Assembly (NCBI RefSeq): GCF_003573695.1
Contig: NC_039361.1
Location: forward strand, 133,084,777-133,148,776
Origin: Papaver somniferum
Lineage: Eukaryota > Streptophyta > Magnoliopsida > Ranunculales > Papaveraceae
Reading direction: 5' to 3'
Length of the DNA: 64,000 nt
In this document: positions 1 to 9,764 of the stretch, piece after piece
Layout of the letters: the number at the start of each line of letters is the position of its first letter
Numbering within the stretch: position 1 is the stretch's first letter
Program-made: the position numbers and the translations under genes
Notes under the pieces: generated by a model
What the model was told of the DNA's origin: nothing
The model's input: the letters and a program-made list of their open reading frames with translations, nothing else
Databases searched by the model: none

Positions 1-1608
1 ATCTTCCTAATGACGGAGAGTTTATAGATAGAAACGACGGTCAAATTGCAAACATTTCTTACCGGAAGTGTGATATTTTTGAAGGTGAATGGGTCAAGGT
101 GAATGGTCGAAAACCTTACTATCCTCCTGGTTCTTGTCCTTACTTGAAAAAACAACCGTTTGCTTGTTACCAAAACGGAAGACCGGACGATCAGTTCCTT
201 GGATGGCAATGGCAGTGGCAATCTCAAGAAACCAATGCCGGATGTGATAATATACCCAACCCCGGGTAATGTCTCCCATTTTTTTCTTTCTTTCGTTCGA
301 TATCAGAGCTTGCATTTGCTCGTGCTTTACTTGTGACGGTAATGTCCTTGTCTATTTGCAGCTTGTTTAATCCAATTGACTTTCTCAATAGACTGAGAGA
401 TAAAAAGTTGGTATTTGTTGGGGATTCCCTGAACAGAAATATGTTCATGTCAATGTTGTGTATGCTTTGGAATGCCATTCCAGATAAGAGCAGAATTGTT
501 AAGCTGCATAGGGAGATAGAATTCAAGATCCGAGGAGATTATTCTAGGCGATACAAGGTAATTCCCTTTTGATTAAATATGTTCATGTCAATGTTGTGCT
601 GACAAATTAGTTACGTTCCCATGTCCTTCATGGACTGGGAAAGCAGCAACACTTCCCTTTGTAGAATTTTCAACTTTCTCCAAAATCTCAATTGATGAAT
701 ATGCATTTCCATGGGCGGCTTTGTGTTATATTAGGACTACAACTGTTCCGTAGTTTTTGTTTGGTCTCCATATCTGGTTTATGAAGCTAATCCAAGGAGT
801 CGCAGAAGCAAAAATATATTACATCTAGGACCTCATACACTAAGATTGGATCTTATTGACGAGCTTGCAGCATCCGTGTATCGTGATGCTGATATTGTGG
901 TTTTTGATTCGTGGCATTGGTGGAATGTTGATAAGACGAATCATGGGTGAGTCGCATTTGCAAGTATTTCTTTGTTGTCGGTGAATATTGTGCCTCGCGC
1001 TAACTACTGGTTTTCACTCGCAGAGAAAACATATTTCAAGAAGGTGATTACCTGCACCCAAAATTGGAGATAAACGAGGCATACAAGAAAGCTCTTACGA
1101 CTTGGAGGAAATGGATTGATAATAACGTCGATTCTACGAGAACCCAAATTGTTTTCAGAGGATACTCCGTCTCCCATTACGTGTGCGTATCAACCATATA
1201 TATTATTGAATCTCGTTCTCTTAATTCATCGGTTTTCTGAACCTACTCGGTCTATTGCACAGGGGCGGGAAATGGAACACTGGTGGAAAATGCGATAGAG
1301 AAACAGAACCGATCATGAGTAAGGAAACATACATGGAGAGATCACCTTTACAGGTGAAAATACTAGAAGACGTACTACGGGAAATGAAGTCTCCTGTGTT
1401 ATATCTGAATGTCAGTAAACTTACATACTACAGAGCGGATGCACACCCTTCAGTGTATGCAAAAAACTACAGTGTTCAAGAGAGAACTGTAGCATTGGAT
1501 CATCAAGATTGTAGTCATTGGTGTTTACCAGGTGTACCTGATACATGGAATGAGTTGTTGTATGTTTCTTTACTGAAGGCTCGTAAAGGATCTTTTGGCC
1601 GCCAATAA
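1..1608 (+). CDS. TBL protein, copy A (5' partial)
   Basis: TRICHOME BIREFRINGENCE-LIKE protein, a family of Golgi type II membrane enzymes that O-acetylate wall polysaccharides. The substrate of this copy is unknown. Exons read from the sequence: <1-265, 362-557, 735-946, 1024-1182, 1263-1608; all junctions keep frame and all introns are GT-AG. Exon 1 is open from base 3 to the window edge, so the start and membrane anchor lie outside. It encodes the TBL domain start (C-D-I-F-E-G-E-W, then N-G-R-P-D). Exon 2 has the catalytic GDSLNRN block, and exon 5 the D-C-S-H-W-C-L-P-G motif carrying the D and H of the triad. Intron 2 starts GTAATT, unlike the GC donor of copies B, D and E. The visible part has no lesion. 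The C-terminal half resembles the TBR/TBL1/TBL2/TBL5/TBL6 clade by memory; a search should confirm. Confidence 0.88.
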
Positions 1609-1670
1609 AATAAGAAATCGGTAGCATCTGAATCGGAAACAACATTTTTGGATATCACTAGGAATTAGCT

Positions 1671-1762
1671 TTCCTTGTATAGTCCCATGACATCCATATT
1701 TATGTATTGGGGGTTTTCCTTGTATATAGTCCCATGACATCCATATTTATGTATTGGGGGTT
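1671..1762. repeat. two-copy ~46-bp tandem repeat
   Basis: A segment starting TTCCTTGTAT and ending GGGGGTT occurs twice in direct succession (1671-1715 and 1716-1762), just downstream of the stop of TBL copy A. Near-identical copies suggest a recent slippage duplication in the 3' flank. Confidence 0.8.
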
Positions 1763-1837
1763 GGATTTGTTGGGAATCTTGGGATAGCAGGTTGGAGTCG
1801 TTGGACCAGTAGTGGGACCTAGTTGCATAGAAAAAGA

Positions 1838-1945
1838 TATTCTCTCCGTTCTTGGAAAAGAGATACTCTCACTTTTTCATTTTAGCCTAAAAATAAGCCA
1901 AGTTAAAAAAGTGTAAGTATTCATTTTCCAAATATGGAGGGAGTA
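1838..1945. mobile_element. Stowaway-like MITE
   Basis: About 108 bp bounded by TA at 1838-1839 and 1944-1945. The ends are imperfect inverted repeats of the CTCCCTCC...TTGGAAAA type typical of Stowaway (Tc1/mariner) MITEs. The core contains TTTTAGCCTAAAAATA, also present in the MITE-like sequence at 15201-15295. It lies about 230 bp downstream of the TBL copy A stop. Confidence 0.6.
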
Positions 1946-2231
1946 TTATTCTTTTAGTTCATTTGTTATATATAGCATTGCTGCTTTGTTCGCTTTAGTT
2001 TCACATTTTATTGGTTAGATCCCCTAAAATCGTCATGTGAGTGGGTAGGATGGGACCTGAGCTCAGGGAATTAGCAGAGGGTCCATTAAAAGGTAAGCTG
2101 GATCCACGAGTTGAGTCTGAGCGGTTTTGGAGGAGAGGGTGGTCTATTTAGAAATTTAGGGAAGTTTAGGGGTGGTCTATTTAGAAATTTTGTTTTGGTT
2201 ATAATCATATATATGCTTGTAGAGGGAGATC

Positions 2232-2930
2232 CTTTTTTTTCTTTCTGACATAAAAAAGGGCAATTTAAAATACAAAGACAAAACAAAATACAAAGACAAA
2301 ACAAAGGCACGAGAGCCTGGCCAACAAAAAAGAAAAAAATACTAAGTTACATGATAACACCATGCCAACTATTAAGAACCATCTCCAAAGAATAGTTCTT
2401 AAACACTCCTTTCTTCAAAAGCCAATTGAAAAGTAGCACCTTATTATCATCAATCATCCTCTCTGTTGAATAAGACTTCCCTTGATAAAATCGTCTATTT
2501 CTTTCAAGTCAGATAGTCCACCAAATAGCAAATGGAATGAGCTCCCAAATTTTCCATTTTTTAGCTTTCTTTTTCCTCTTTTGTTTCCACTCCCATAAAG
2601 TGTTTTTGACACAGTCATTAGAAACCCAATGAAACTTGTAACAATCCAAAAAGAAATGCCACAATTTCCTTGTAATATCACAGTGCAAGAAAATATGGTC
2701 ATTTGTTTTAGCAGCTTTCTTGCAGAATAAACACCCATTCACAATGATAGTATTTCTCAATTTATCCATAGTAGGAGCAACATTACAACACAGAGACCAG
2801 ATGAAAAATGATGCCCATCTCTTCTCCTTTCTCTTTCTTCAGGAAATTCTCCATGATGCCCGTTTCTTCCTATAGTTATCGAGTGCTTTGCCCTTGTTGT
2901 TGACTCCTCCATGACTTATTTTCTTGTTAT
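2232..2930 (-). mobile_element. LINE 3' fragment (minus strand)
   Basis: On the minus strand 2769-2509 encodes a zinc-binding reverse-transcriptase C-terminal domain (zf-RVT): C-L-F-C-K, then H-I-F-L-H-C, then a W-rich segment ending I-W-W-T. Such domains end the ORF2 of plant L1-like LINEs. Reading continues in broken frames towards an A-rich minus-strand tail ending near 2232, consistent with a 3' poly(A). Only the last few hundred bases are present, so it is a 5'-truncated dead copy. Confidence 0.7.
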
Positions 2931-4002
2931 ACTTGGCTGAAGTTTGTACCGCTAATAATCTATATTCCGAACCCTAAATCGTATGATCCAAAGTATAGAT
3001 CTGCGATTCGGTACAAGGATATTGTCTGGTCTTACTCAACTAATAACGATTTTGATTGATCCAAGAACGAGAAAATAAGTATCTAATGATTGAAACTCTC
3101 GAATAAAGAAAATCCTGCTGAAATCCGTGACATAAAATAACGAACTCTCTACTCGGACCTAGCAATCCTTTACCGCTAGAAGGGTGTAAATCAGATCTAG
3201 AATATGACACTTCTCCTTTTGAGGCTTGACAAAACCTTAAAAGTTTCCTAGATCTACAAATCTAAAACGAAATACGTCTGAAAGCTCAAAGATCTGATGG
3301 AGTTTGAGACCAAAAACTCATAAAACTGACTTTGAGCGTGCAAAAGACAAAACTAGAACAACGTACAAAGAAGACGAAACATGAACAAAATAGAAAACTC
3401 AAACCATGATTCTTAAAGCAAAAATACCTCACAGGTTCTTTTCCCTTTGTCTGGCACCAAAATGTAGCAGGAAATCCTACAACTCCACCCAAATAAGAAA
3501 TCTCACACAAACTTACTAAAACTAGTGAAGAAGATAAGATTCAACTCATTTTTATTAGTTTTTCACAAGGTTCATACACAAAGATTGAGATATCTCTCCA
3601 AAGCTATAAACCCTAATTCTCCCTTTACAACTTTTCTCTCTAAACAATCACTTAGACTAATAAAAACCTCATTACCCTCTACAATGCCCTCTCATTCCTT
3701 ATATAGGACTTTCCATAGTGGATAACAACTAATAAAGTAGTTTCTTCTCTTATAAACTCGGATAAATATTCTCTCTGATGTCTCCTTATCGCATAATTAG
3801 GGTCAACAATATTATCGCAATCCAGTCACGCTTCTCATGTGATCTTCCTTGATTATCGTTGTGGTCTTCATATCGAATGTGATTAGTCATCGCAGTCTAA
3901 CATTATCGTATTCCTTCTCCATTGTGCTACTTTCTGTTTATCGTGCAATTGACTTTCTTAAACGTGGCGCGACGATAATTCGTATCCACAAACAAGACTT
4001 GC
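2931..4002. other. gene-free stretch, possible LTR remnant
   Basis: No convincing coding sequence. At 3463-3474 the minus strand reads like an LTR end followed by a primer-binding-type TTTTGGTGCC, so a minus-strand LTR of roughly 3473-3990 (TG...CA) is possible. No second LTR or target duplication was found, so this is only a suggestion. Confidence 0.25.
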
Positions 4003-4346
4003 TGTTGAGATTATTAGTCCCACATTGTATGGGCAATGTAAGATCCAGCGACTTATAATCTCTTAGGGCCTCTCCACTCATTGCCAAATTGGTTTTGAGT
4101 TGGATGCCCGTATTCTAACATGGTATCATAGTAGGCTATTTGCGACGAGTCATTGACCGCGCCTTTACTCCGCGTCACCCGATTTATTGTCTACGTGTTA
4201 GACCCAACGAGGCTACACGTCAGGGGGCGTGTTGAGATTATTAGTCCCACATTGTATCGGAAATCTAAAATCCTGCTACTTATAATCTCTTAGGACCTCT
4301 CCACTCATTGCCAATTGATTTTGAGTTGGATGCCCGTATTCTAACA
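4003..4346 (+). mobile_element. TRIM retrotransposon (complete, 344 bp)
   Basis: Terminal-repeat retrotransposon in miniature. LTR1 4003-4120 and LTR2 4230-4346 both start TGTTGAGATTATTAG and end CCGTATTCTAACA. Immediately after LTR1 is TGGTATCATAGTAGG, a primer-binding site of the initiator-Met type. The purine run AGGGGGCG directly precedes LTR2. The internal part is only ~109 bp and noncoding. The flanking 5-bp target duplication is CTTGC (3998-4002 and 4347-4351). LTRs differ at only a few positions by eye. It lies ~670 bp upstream of TBL copy B. Confidence 0.93.
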
Positions 4347-4785
4347 CTTGCAGGGCACAACATGAAATATGAATATGGTAGGTTGCTTGTGGTTTCGCTC
4401 CAAACGTGGTACATGATGATATCTAAAATTTACTGGCTAATCAGTGAACGCGAAATCTTGTAGCGCCAAATTCTCCGTTATGTTCATTTTGGTTCCGAAT
4501 GTCCTTAGTATTCCTTTAGTATCCTGACAGACGCAATTTATTCAGACGCGAGTCAGATTTAAAGAACTTGAAACAACCTCAAGCGTCAAAGTTAAATCCC
4601 TATTAATCAGGTTCTCTTTGGAACTGTTTTGCTGAAGTATAGAACCGAAAAATAGTACACAATGGGAGGAAAATATGTAATTTGTTCGGGAAATGTGATT
4701 TGACTTTTACAGAGATGTCATAAGAAAAGAGTTTGTAACAAATTTAAAATTACTGACATACTTACCTGATTAAAATATCTCACTT

Positions 4786-4860
4786 TTGGCATCTAATTAA
4801 TGTTTCAAATTGATGTTGCACATCTTGCATTTACTGATATGCAAGAAGAGTGCTGACTGC
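4786..4860 (+). promoter_or_regulatory. upstream block shared by TBL copies B, D, E
   Basis: About 150-225 bp upstream of the copy B start, the sequence (GGCATCTAATTAATGTT ... GCACATCTTGCAT) resembles 12888-12950 upstream of copy D and 51386-51450 upstream of copy E. Shared elements are CATCT, a CTAATTAA core, and a TGCA-rich stretch ending in an ACAAGAA-like run. It could be a retained promoter element or just duplicated sequence not yet diverged. Confidence 0.4.
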
Positions 4861-5011
4861 TGAGTGCCTACTTGGAATAAGATACAAGATTCTCTCGTTC
4901 GAGAACTATTCTCTAGCTAAGCCCTGTGTCTTCTACTTGTAGAGTTCTCAAATGAGTTGTGCGACATAACATTGTCTTCCGAATTGAAATTCGATATATT
5001 TTTTTAAGCAA

Positions 5012-6730
5012 ATGGAGAATCTAGGGTCTAGGGAGAGGTTATGTCACTTGGTAGGAGTATTGCGCTCAAGAAGAAAAGGATCATTGATGCTCTATGGATT
5101 TGGTGTCATCTTTGGAGCTTCAATACTCCTTTTTGCAGCCATTGTCTTCTTGTTCCCAGTTAATTCCCCATCGATTATAACTCCCATGCTAAAATTTAAT
5201 CTGAAGAGATTTTACACCAAATTTCCTTTTTCACGTCTGCCAGGTTATATCAACACTTATGGTGGTGGTTGCAATATTTTTGAAGGTGAATGGGTAAGGG
5301 TTAATGATCGAAAACCGTATTATCTTCCAGGTTCATGTCCCTTTATCGAAGTACCGAGTAATTTTGATTGCTACAGAAACGGTAAACCTGATGATGCGTA
5401 TCTAAAATGGCAATGGAAATGGCAGTCTCACCCAACAAATGCAGGGTGTAATAACAATGTTCCAAGGTATGTACAATCTGTCCAATAACGCGGGTCATAG
5501 GTCTCGTTTCTTTGCTAAATCGGATAATCTCAGTCCTTAAAAAGTTCTGATTGTTTTTCCTTCTTGTAGCGCTCTCAATGCAAGTGATTTTCTTGAGAGA
5601 TTGAGAGGAAAAAAAGTAGCATTTGCAGGGGATTCTCTGAACAGAAATATGTTTGAATCTTTAGCATGTATCCTTTGGAATGCCGTTCCAGATAAGAGCA
5701 GAGTTTTCTGGCTTGGAAATGTAGAAAACAACATTAGAGAACAAATGTCAGTGAGATATGAGGCAAGTTGTAAGTTCGATTTAACTTATAATGAGAAGTT
5801 AAGTTGTAAGTTCGACTTTCTAATTACAAATCTTCTTCTTGTTAGGACTACAACTGTACCATAGGGTTCGTGTGGTCTCCTTTTCTAGTTTATGAAACAC
5901 AAGCCAAGAGTCGAAGAATGCAGGAAAGTATATTAAAACAGGTTCCGGAGACGATGAGACTAGATATGATTGACCCACGCGCATCTGTATTCTATCGTGA
6001 CGCTGACATTGTTATATTCGATTCATGGCATTGGTGGGTTAGAAATAAAGTTCATAACAGGTGAGTGAAGCGAAGCGACGAAAGACAGAATAGAGAAGAA
6101 CAACTTTTTTTCCTTGTTTTTGAATGTATATCATATCATAATTGCTTTGCAGGACAAACTATTTTCAAGAAGGCGATCATTTGTACCCAAAAATGGAAAT
6201 TAGAAGCGCGTATAAGAAAGCTCTCACTACTTGGAGGCGATGGGTTGACAAGAACATTAACTCAAACAAAACTCAAGTAGTTTTCAGAGGCCATTCAGTT
6301 AGTCATTTTCGGTAAGTGATGCCTAGGGCCAGAATCATTAATCGCGTACTGTTGTTTATAGTTTTAACAGTGTATCCGTAATCAACTCGTATTCATATTG
6401 TGCAGTAGAGATGGAAAATGCAACAGAGAGGGGGTACCGATCACGAGCAATGAAACATACAGAGAGAAGAATCCTCCACGGGTGAAAATACTAGAAGAAA
6501 CATTACGACGAATGAAAACTCCTGTTATATATCTGAATGTTACTAAGCAAACTTATTACCGAGCAGACGCACATCCTGCACTGTATACAAGGTTTTATAA
6601 TGGAAGTATTGCTAACGAGGCGATGAAACAGGATTGCGGACATTGGTGCTTACCTGGTGTACCGGATACATGGAATGAATTGTTGTATATTTCTCTCTTG
6701 AAGGCCGGCAAAGCATCCTTCGCCGGGTGA
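5012..6730 (+). CDS. TBL protein, copy B (intact, 448 aa)
   Basis: Predicted wall-polysaccharide O-acetyltransferase of the TBL family. Exons 5012-5466, 5570-5762, 5846-6060, 6153-6311, 6406-6730; phases agree throughout. The N-terminus is short and basic, then a membrane segment at about residues 29-50 (type II, probably Golgi). The TBL domain starts at [15 protein letters not shown] is in exon 2 and D-C-G-H-W-C-L-P-G in exon 5. Intron 2 is GC-AG (AG|GCAAGT ... TTAG|G), needed to join R-Y-E to D-Y-N-C. The start ATGGAGAATCTAGG matches the start position of the paralogues. Oddities: the Ser/Asn-rich stem of C and D is absent, and exon 5 is 18 nt shorter than in D and E, losing the G-G-x-W-N part of a conserved motif. 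No stop or frameshift, so probably functional, though that small deletion leaves doubt. Confidence 0.9.
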
Positions 6731-7271
6731 ATATGTAAAATAACACTAGGCCGCAATGTCACATTTTAGTGAAGGGCCTCAAGTCGTCCTGACTTGTACT
6801 ACTTGATTGCGGAAGAAATCAGCATGATCTTTTTCTCATAGCTAATTCATAATCTGTCTCGTATACTGAATTAAACATATGTCTAAATACTAATTGGCTC
6901 ATATCTGAAGTCGGAGGCATGATCTCATATCTGAAGTCGGAGGTTTTGAATCCGCATGGTTTCATAAAAACAAACAATTTAGAACCTATTAGTGCTGTCT
7001 GATTTAAGAGGCATTCAGATTAAATGCACTGAGCTTCTTAATCCGCCAAAGCGCTTTCCCCTAGTATAATGGAACGGCAAAAACTTGTCGGTGAACTATT
7101 AATCTACTAAATTTTATTGTACACTTGAGAGTAGAGATCATTAAAAAAAGAGTATTCGACTGAGAAAGTATTCATCGTTCAAGAAGCGTAATTCTCTTTA
7201 TCTGGCTATTCCTCCTACTAGGTTCATAGTCGCTGCGGTTGTCATTTTATTCATTTCCTACAAAAGTTTTC
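6731..7271. other. intergenic, no gene seen
   Basis: Spacer between TBL copies B and C. It holds a short direct duplication of CTCATATCTGAAGTCGGAGG near 6898-6945. No coding or transposon signal recognised. Confidence 0.5.
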
Positions 7272-9456
7272 ATGGAAAAGCTTGGAGCCTGGGAGAACTT
7301 AGTATGTCACATGATAAGAATATCGAGAACAAGGTCACCAATACTTTCTGGATTTGGTTCTGTTTTAGGAGCTTCAATCGTCATTTTCACAGTTATCATT
7401 TTCATGTTTCAATTTATCTCGCCATCGACAATGAATCCCATGCTTCAGAATAATCTTAACAGGTTCTATAAAAGATTTACTTTCTCACATTTGCCATTCA
7501 ATATTAACTCTAGTAGTAGTTCTGCTGTATCTTTTGCTTCTGTTGCACCATCTTCAAATTCTTCTTTATTTAAAGAGTTAGTGAAGAACTCTACTCAAAC
7601 GAATGAAACAAATTACTCTAGTATTATTGTTCCTGTTGGTCCTCCTAAAGGCGGAGAGTCGGTGGTTAGAACCAAAGCTGCTTTTAATGTAACGTCTAGT
7701 AGTTTCCTTAGTAACACTGGTGGATCAAATGACAGAAAGAAACAAGAAAACGGTGATGATTGTAACATTTTTGATGGTGAATGGGTATGGGTTGACGACA
7801 GAGTACCATACTATCCTCCTGGTTCTTGTCCATATATCGAACAAGGCAGTAACTATGATTGCTAAAAGAATGGGAGAATTGACCAGCGGTTTCTAAAATG
7901 GAAATGGCAGTGGCAATCCCAGCAAACAAACTCAGGGTACAATAACAACATCCCAAGGTACATTTTCCACCATGTGAATGCGGTTAGTTATGTGTAGACG
8001 AAACTTAATATTTTATTGCAGTATTCTTAATGCAACAGATTTCTTGGAGAGATTGAGAGGGAAAAAAGTGGCATTTGCAGGGGATTCTCTGAACCGGAAT
8101 ATGTTTTCATCATTAACATGTATACTTTGGAATGCGGTTGCGGATAGGAGTAAAGTTCATGGTTCTGGGTTCATGATTCACGATATAGTTCAGGGTTCAG
8201 GGTCAGGGGTTTAGGGTTCATAGTTCAGCTTCGTTGTTCATGGTTCATGATATGGTTCAGGGTTAGGGGTTTAGGGTTCATGGTTCATGGTTAGGGTTCA
8301 TACTTCACGACATAGTTCAGGGGTAAATATGACTTTTTAACAGGTGAAATAACTGCCACCTTACATTTAACGGGATGAAAAGTGTTATTTGAAAAAAACG
8401 GGACAGTTTAGAAAAGTGCAAAAAAACGGGGACATTTTTTTTACCCTAATTCAAAACTGGGTCACTTTATCAAAATTCACTAGATTATAATTATATACGG
8501 CTTTCTAACTATATATTCATCCCTTATTATTAGGACTACAACTGTACTACAGGATTTGTGTGGTCTCCTTTTCTAGTTTATGAAACACAACCCCTGAATC
8601 GTATAACTCAAAAAAGCAAAATACAACCAAGGCCGGAGACGATGAGATTGGATTTGATTGATCCATATGCATCAGCCTACTATCGTGATGCAGATACTGT
8701 AGTGTTTGATTCATGGCACTGGTGGGTTAAAAATAAAGTTCACAACGGGTGAGTTAGATACAAAAACAAAGACTTTACAGTGAACATACTTATTTAGTTG
8801 TATATATATATATATATATATATGATGTGCCGAGCTAACAATATATATACTACTCTTATTACTTAAATTTCAGGGAAAACTACTTTCAAGAAGGTGATTT
8901 TTTGCACCGGCAACTAGACATTAGTAAAGCATTCAAGAAAGCTCTTACCACTTGGAAGAAATGGATTGACAAAAACATTGATTCGAACAAGACCCAAGTT
9001 GTTTTTAGAGGACATTCAATTAGCCATTTTAGGTGAGTCTTGCATATGAGTTTTTTTAATCGTGAATTGCTATTTAGTACTATCAGTGAGCTCAATTCTT
9101 ATGCATAAACTTTCAGGGGAGGTCCATGGAACAAAGGTGGAAGCTGCAGCAGAGTGACGGAACCACTCATGAGTAATGAAGCATTCATAGAAATGAATCC
9201 TTCAGCAGTAAAATTAATAGAAGGCACAATACGTCGAATGAAGACTCCTGTAATATATTTGAACGTCACTAAACAAACTTACTACCGAGCAGATGCACAT
9301 CCTTCCATTTATACGAGATTTCACAGAAATAGGACGGCAGGTACTAGGATGAAACAGGATTGCGGTCACTGGTGCTTACCTGGTGTACCGGATACATGGA
9401 ATGAATTATTGTACATTTCTCTCATGAGGGATGGTAAAGGATCCTTTGCTCAGTGA
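7272..9456 (+). pseudogene. TBL copy C, pseudogene
   Basis: Exons corresponding to the intact paralogues: 7272-7957, 8022-about 8150 (then degenerate), 8534-8748, 8874-9032, 9117-9456. The start ATGGAAAAGCTTGG aligns with copies B, D and E. Lesions: an in-frame TAA at 7863-7865 where paralogues have a Tyr codon, in the C-Y-K-N-G motif; a conserved Cys replaced by Tyr later in exon 1; and the 3' part of exon 2 replaced by a GGTTCA/GGGTTTAGGG minisatellite that removes the R-Y-E end and donor of intron 2. GDSLNRN and the exon 5 D-C-G-H-W-C motif survive. Exon 1 has a long Ser/Thr/Asn stem with several N-glycosylation sequons, like copy D. Exons 3-5 keep frame and splice sites, so the loss looks fairly recent. 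Confidence 0.85.
8150..8325. repeat. GGTTCA / GGGTTTAGGG minisatellite in TBL copy C
   Basis: Irregular tandem array of GGTTCATG, GGTTCAGGG and GGGGTTTAGGGTTCA variants. It begins inside exon 2 of TBL copy C and continues into intron 2. Some units resemble the plant telomere heptamer, but the array is interstitial and irregular. Confidence 0.85.
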
Positions 9457-9764
9457 ATATGGAATTGGCTTTTGCAGTCTGTATCATTAAGCCCAGACAA
9501 TATGCGCATGAATTACCTATTGGTTTTGAAGGAGGATTTTAATTCTGACATTTTAGCACACACATTCAGTGCATTCCTTTCCTTGCAATGAAAACTCTCT
9601 CCATGAACCTGGTCGTCCTTTTCTTGGGGTTGAACGACTAGTCCAATCCAATCACCCTCCCCTGTTCTTCAAATTTTCTACTTTTTTTGTAATTATGCTA
9701 TTTAAGAGGTGGGTTTTGTTCATCAATTTGATTTGAGCTACCGAAAGTGTTGCATGTCTAGTAG

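Noticed and set aside
3473..3990. Minus-strand LTR next to a TTTTGGTGCC primer-site-like sequence
   Set aside because: No partner LTR, target duplication or coding region found, so not called as an element.
8150..8325. Interstitial telomere
   Set aside because: Units are irregular mixes of GGTTCA and GGGTTTAGGG, not a run of TTTAGGG heptamers.
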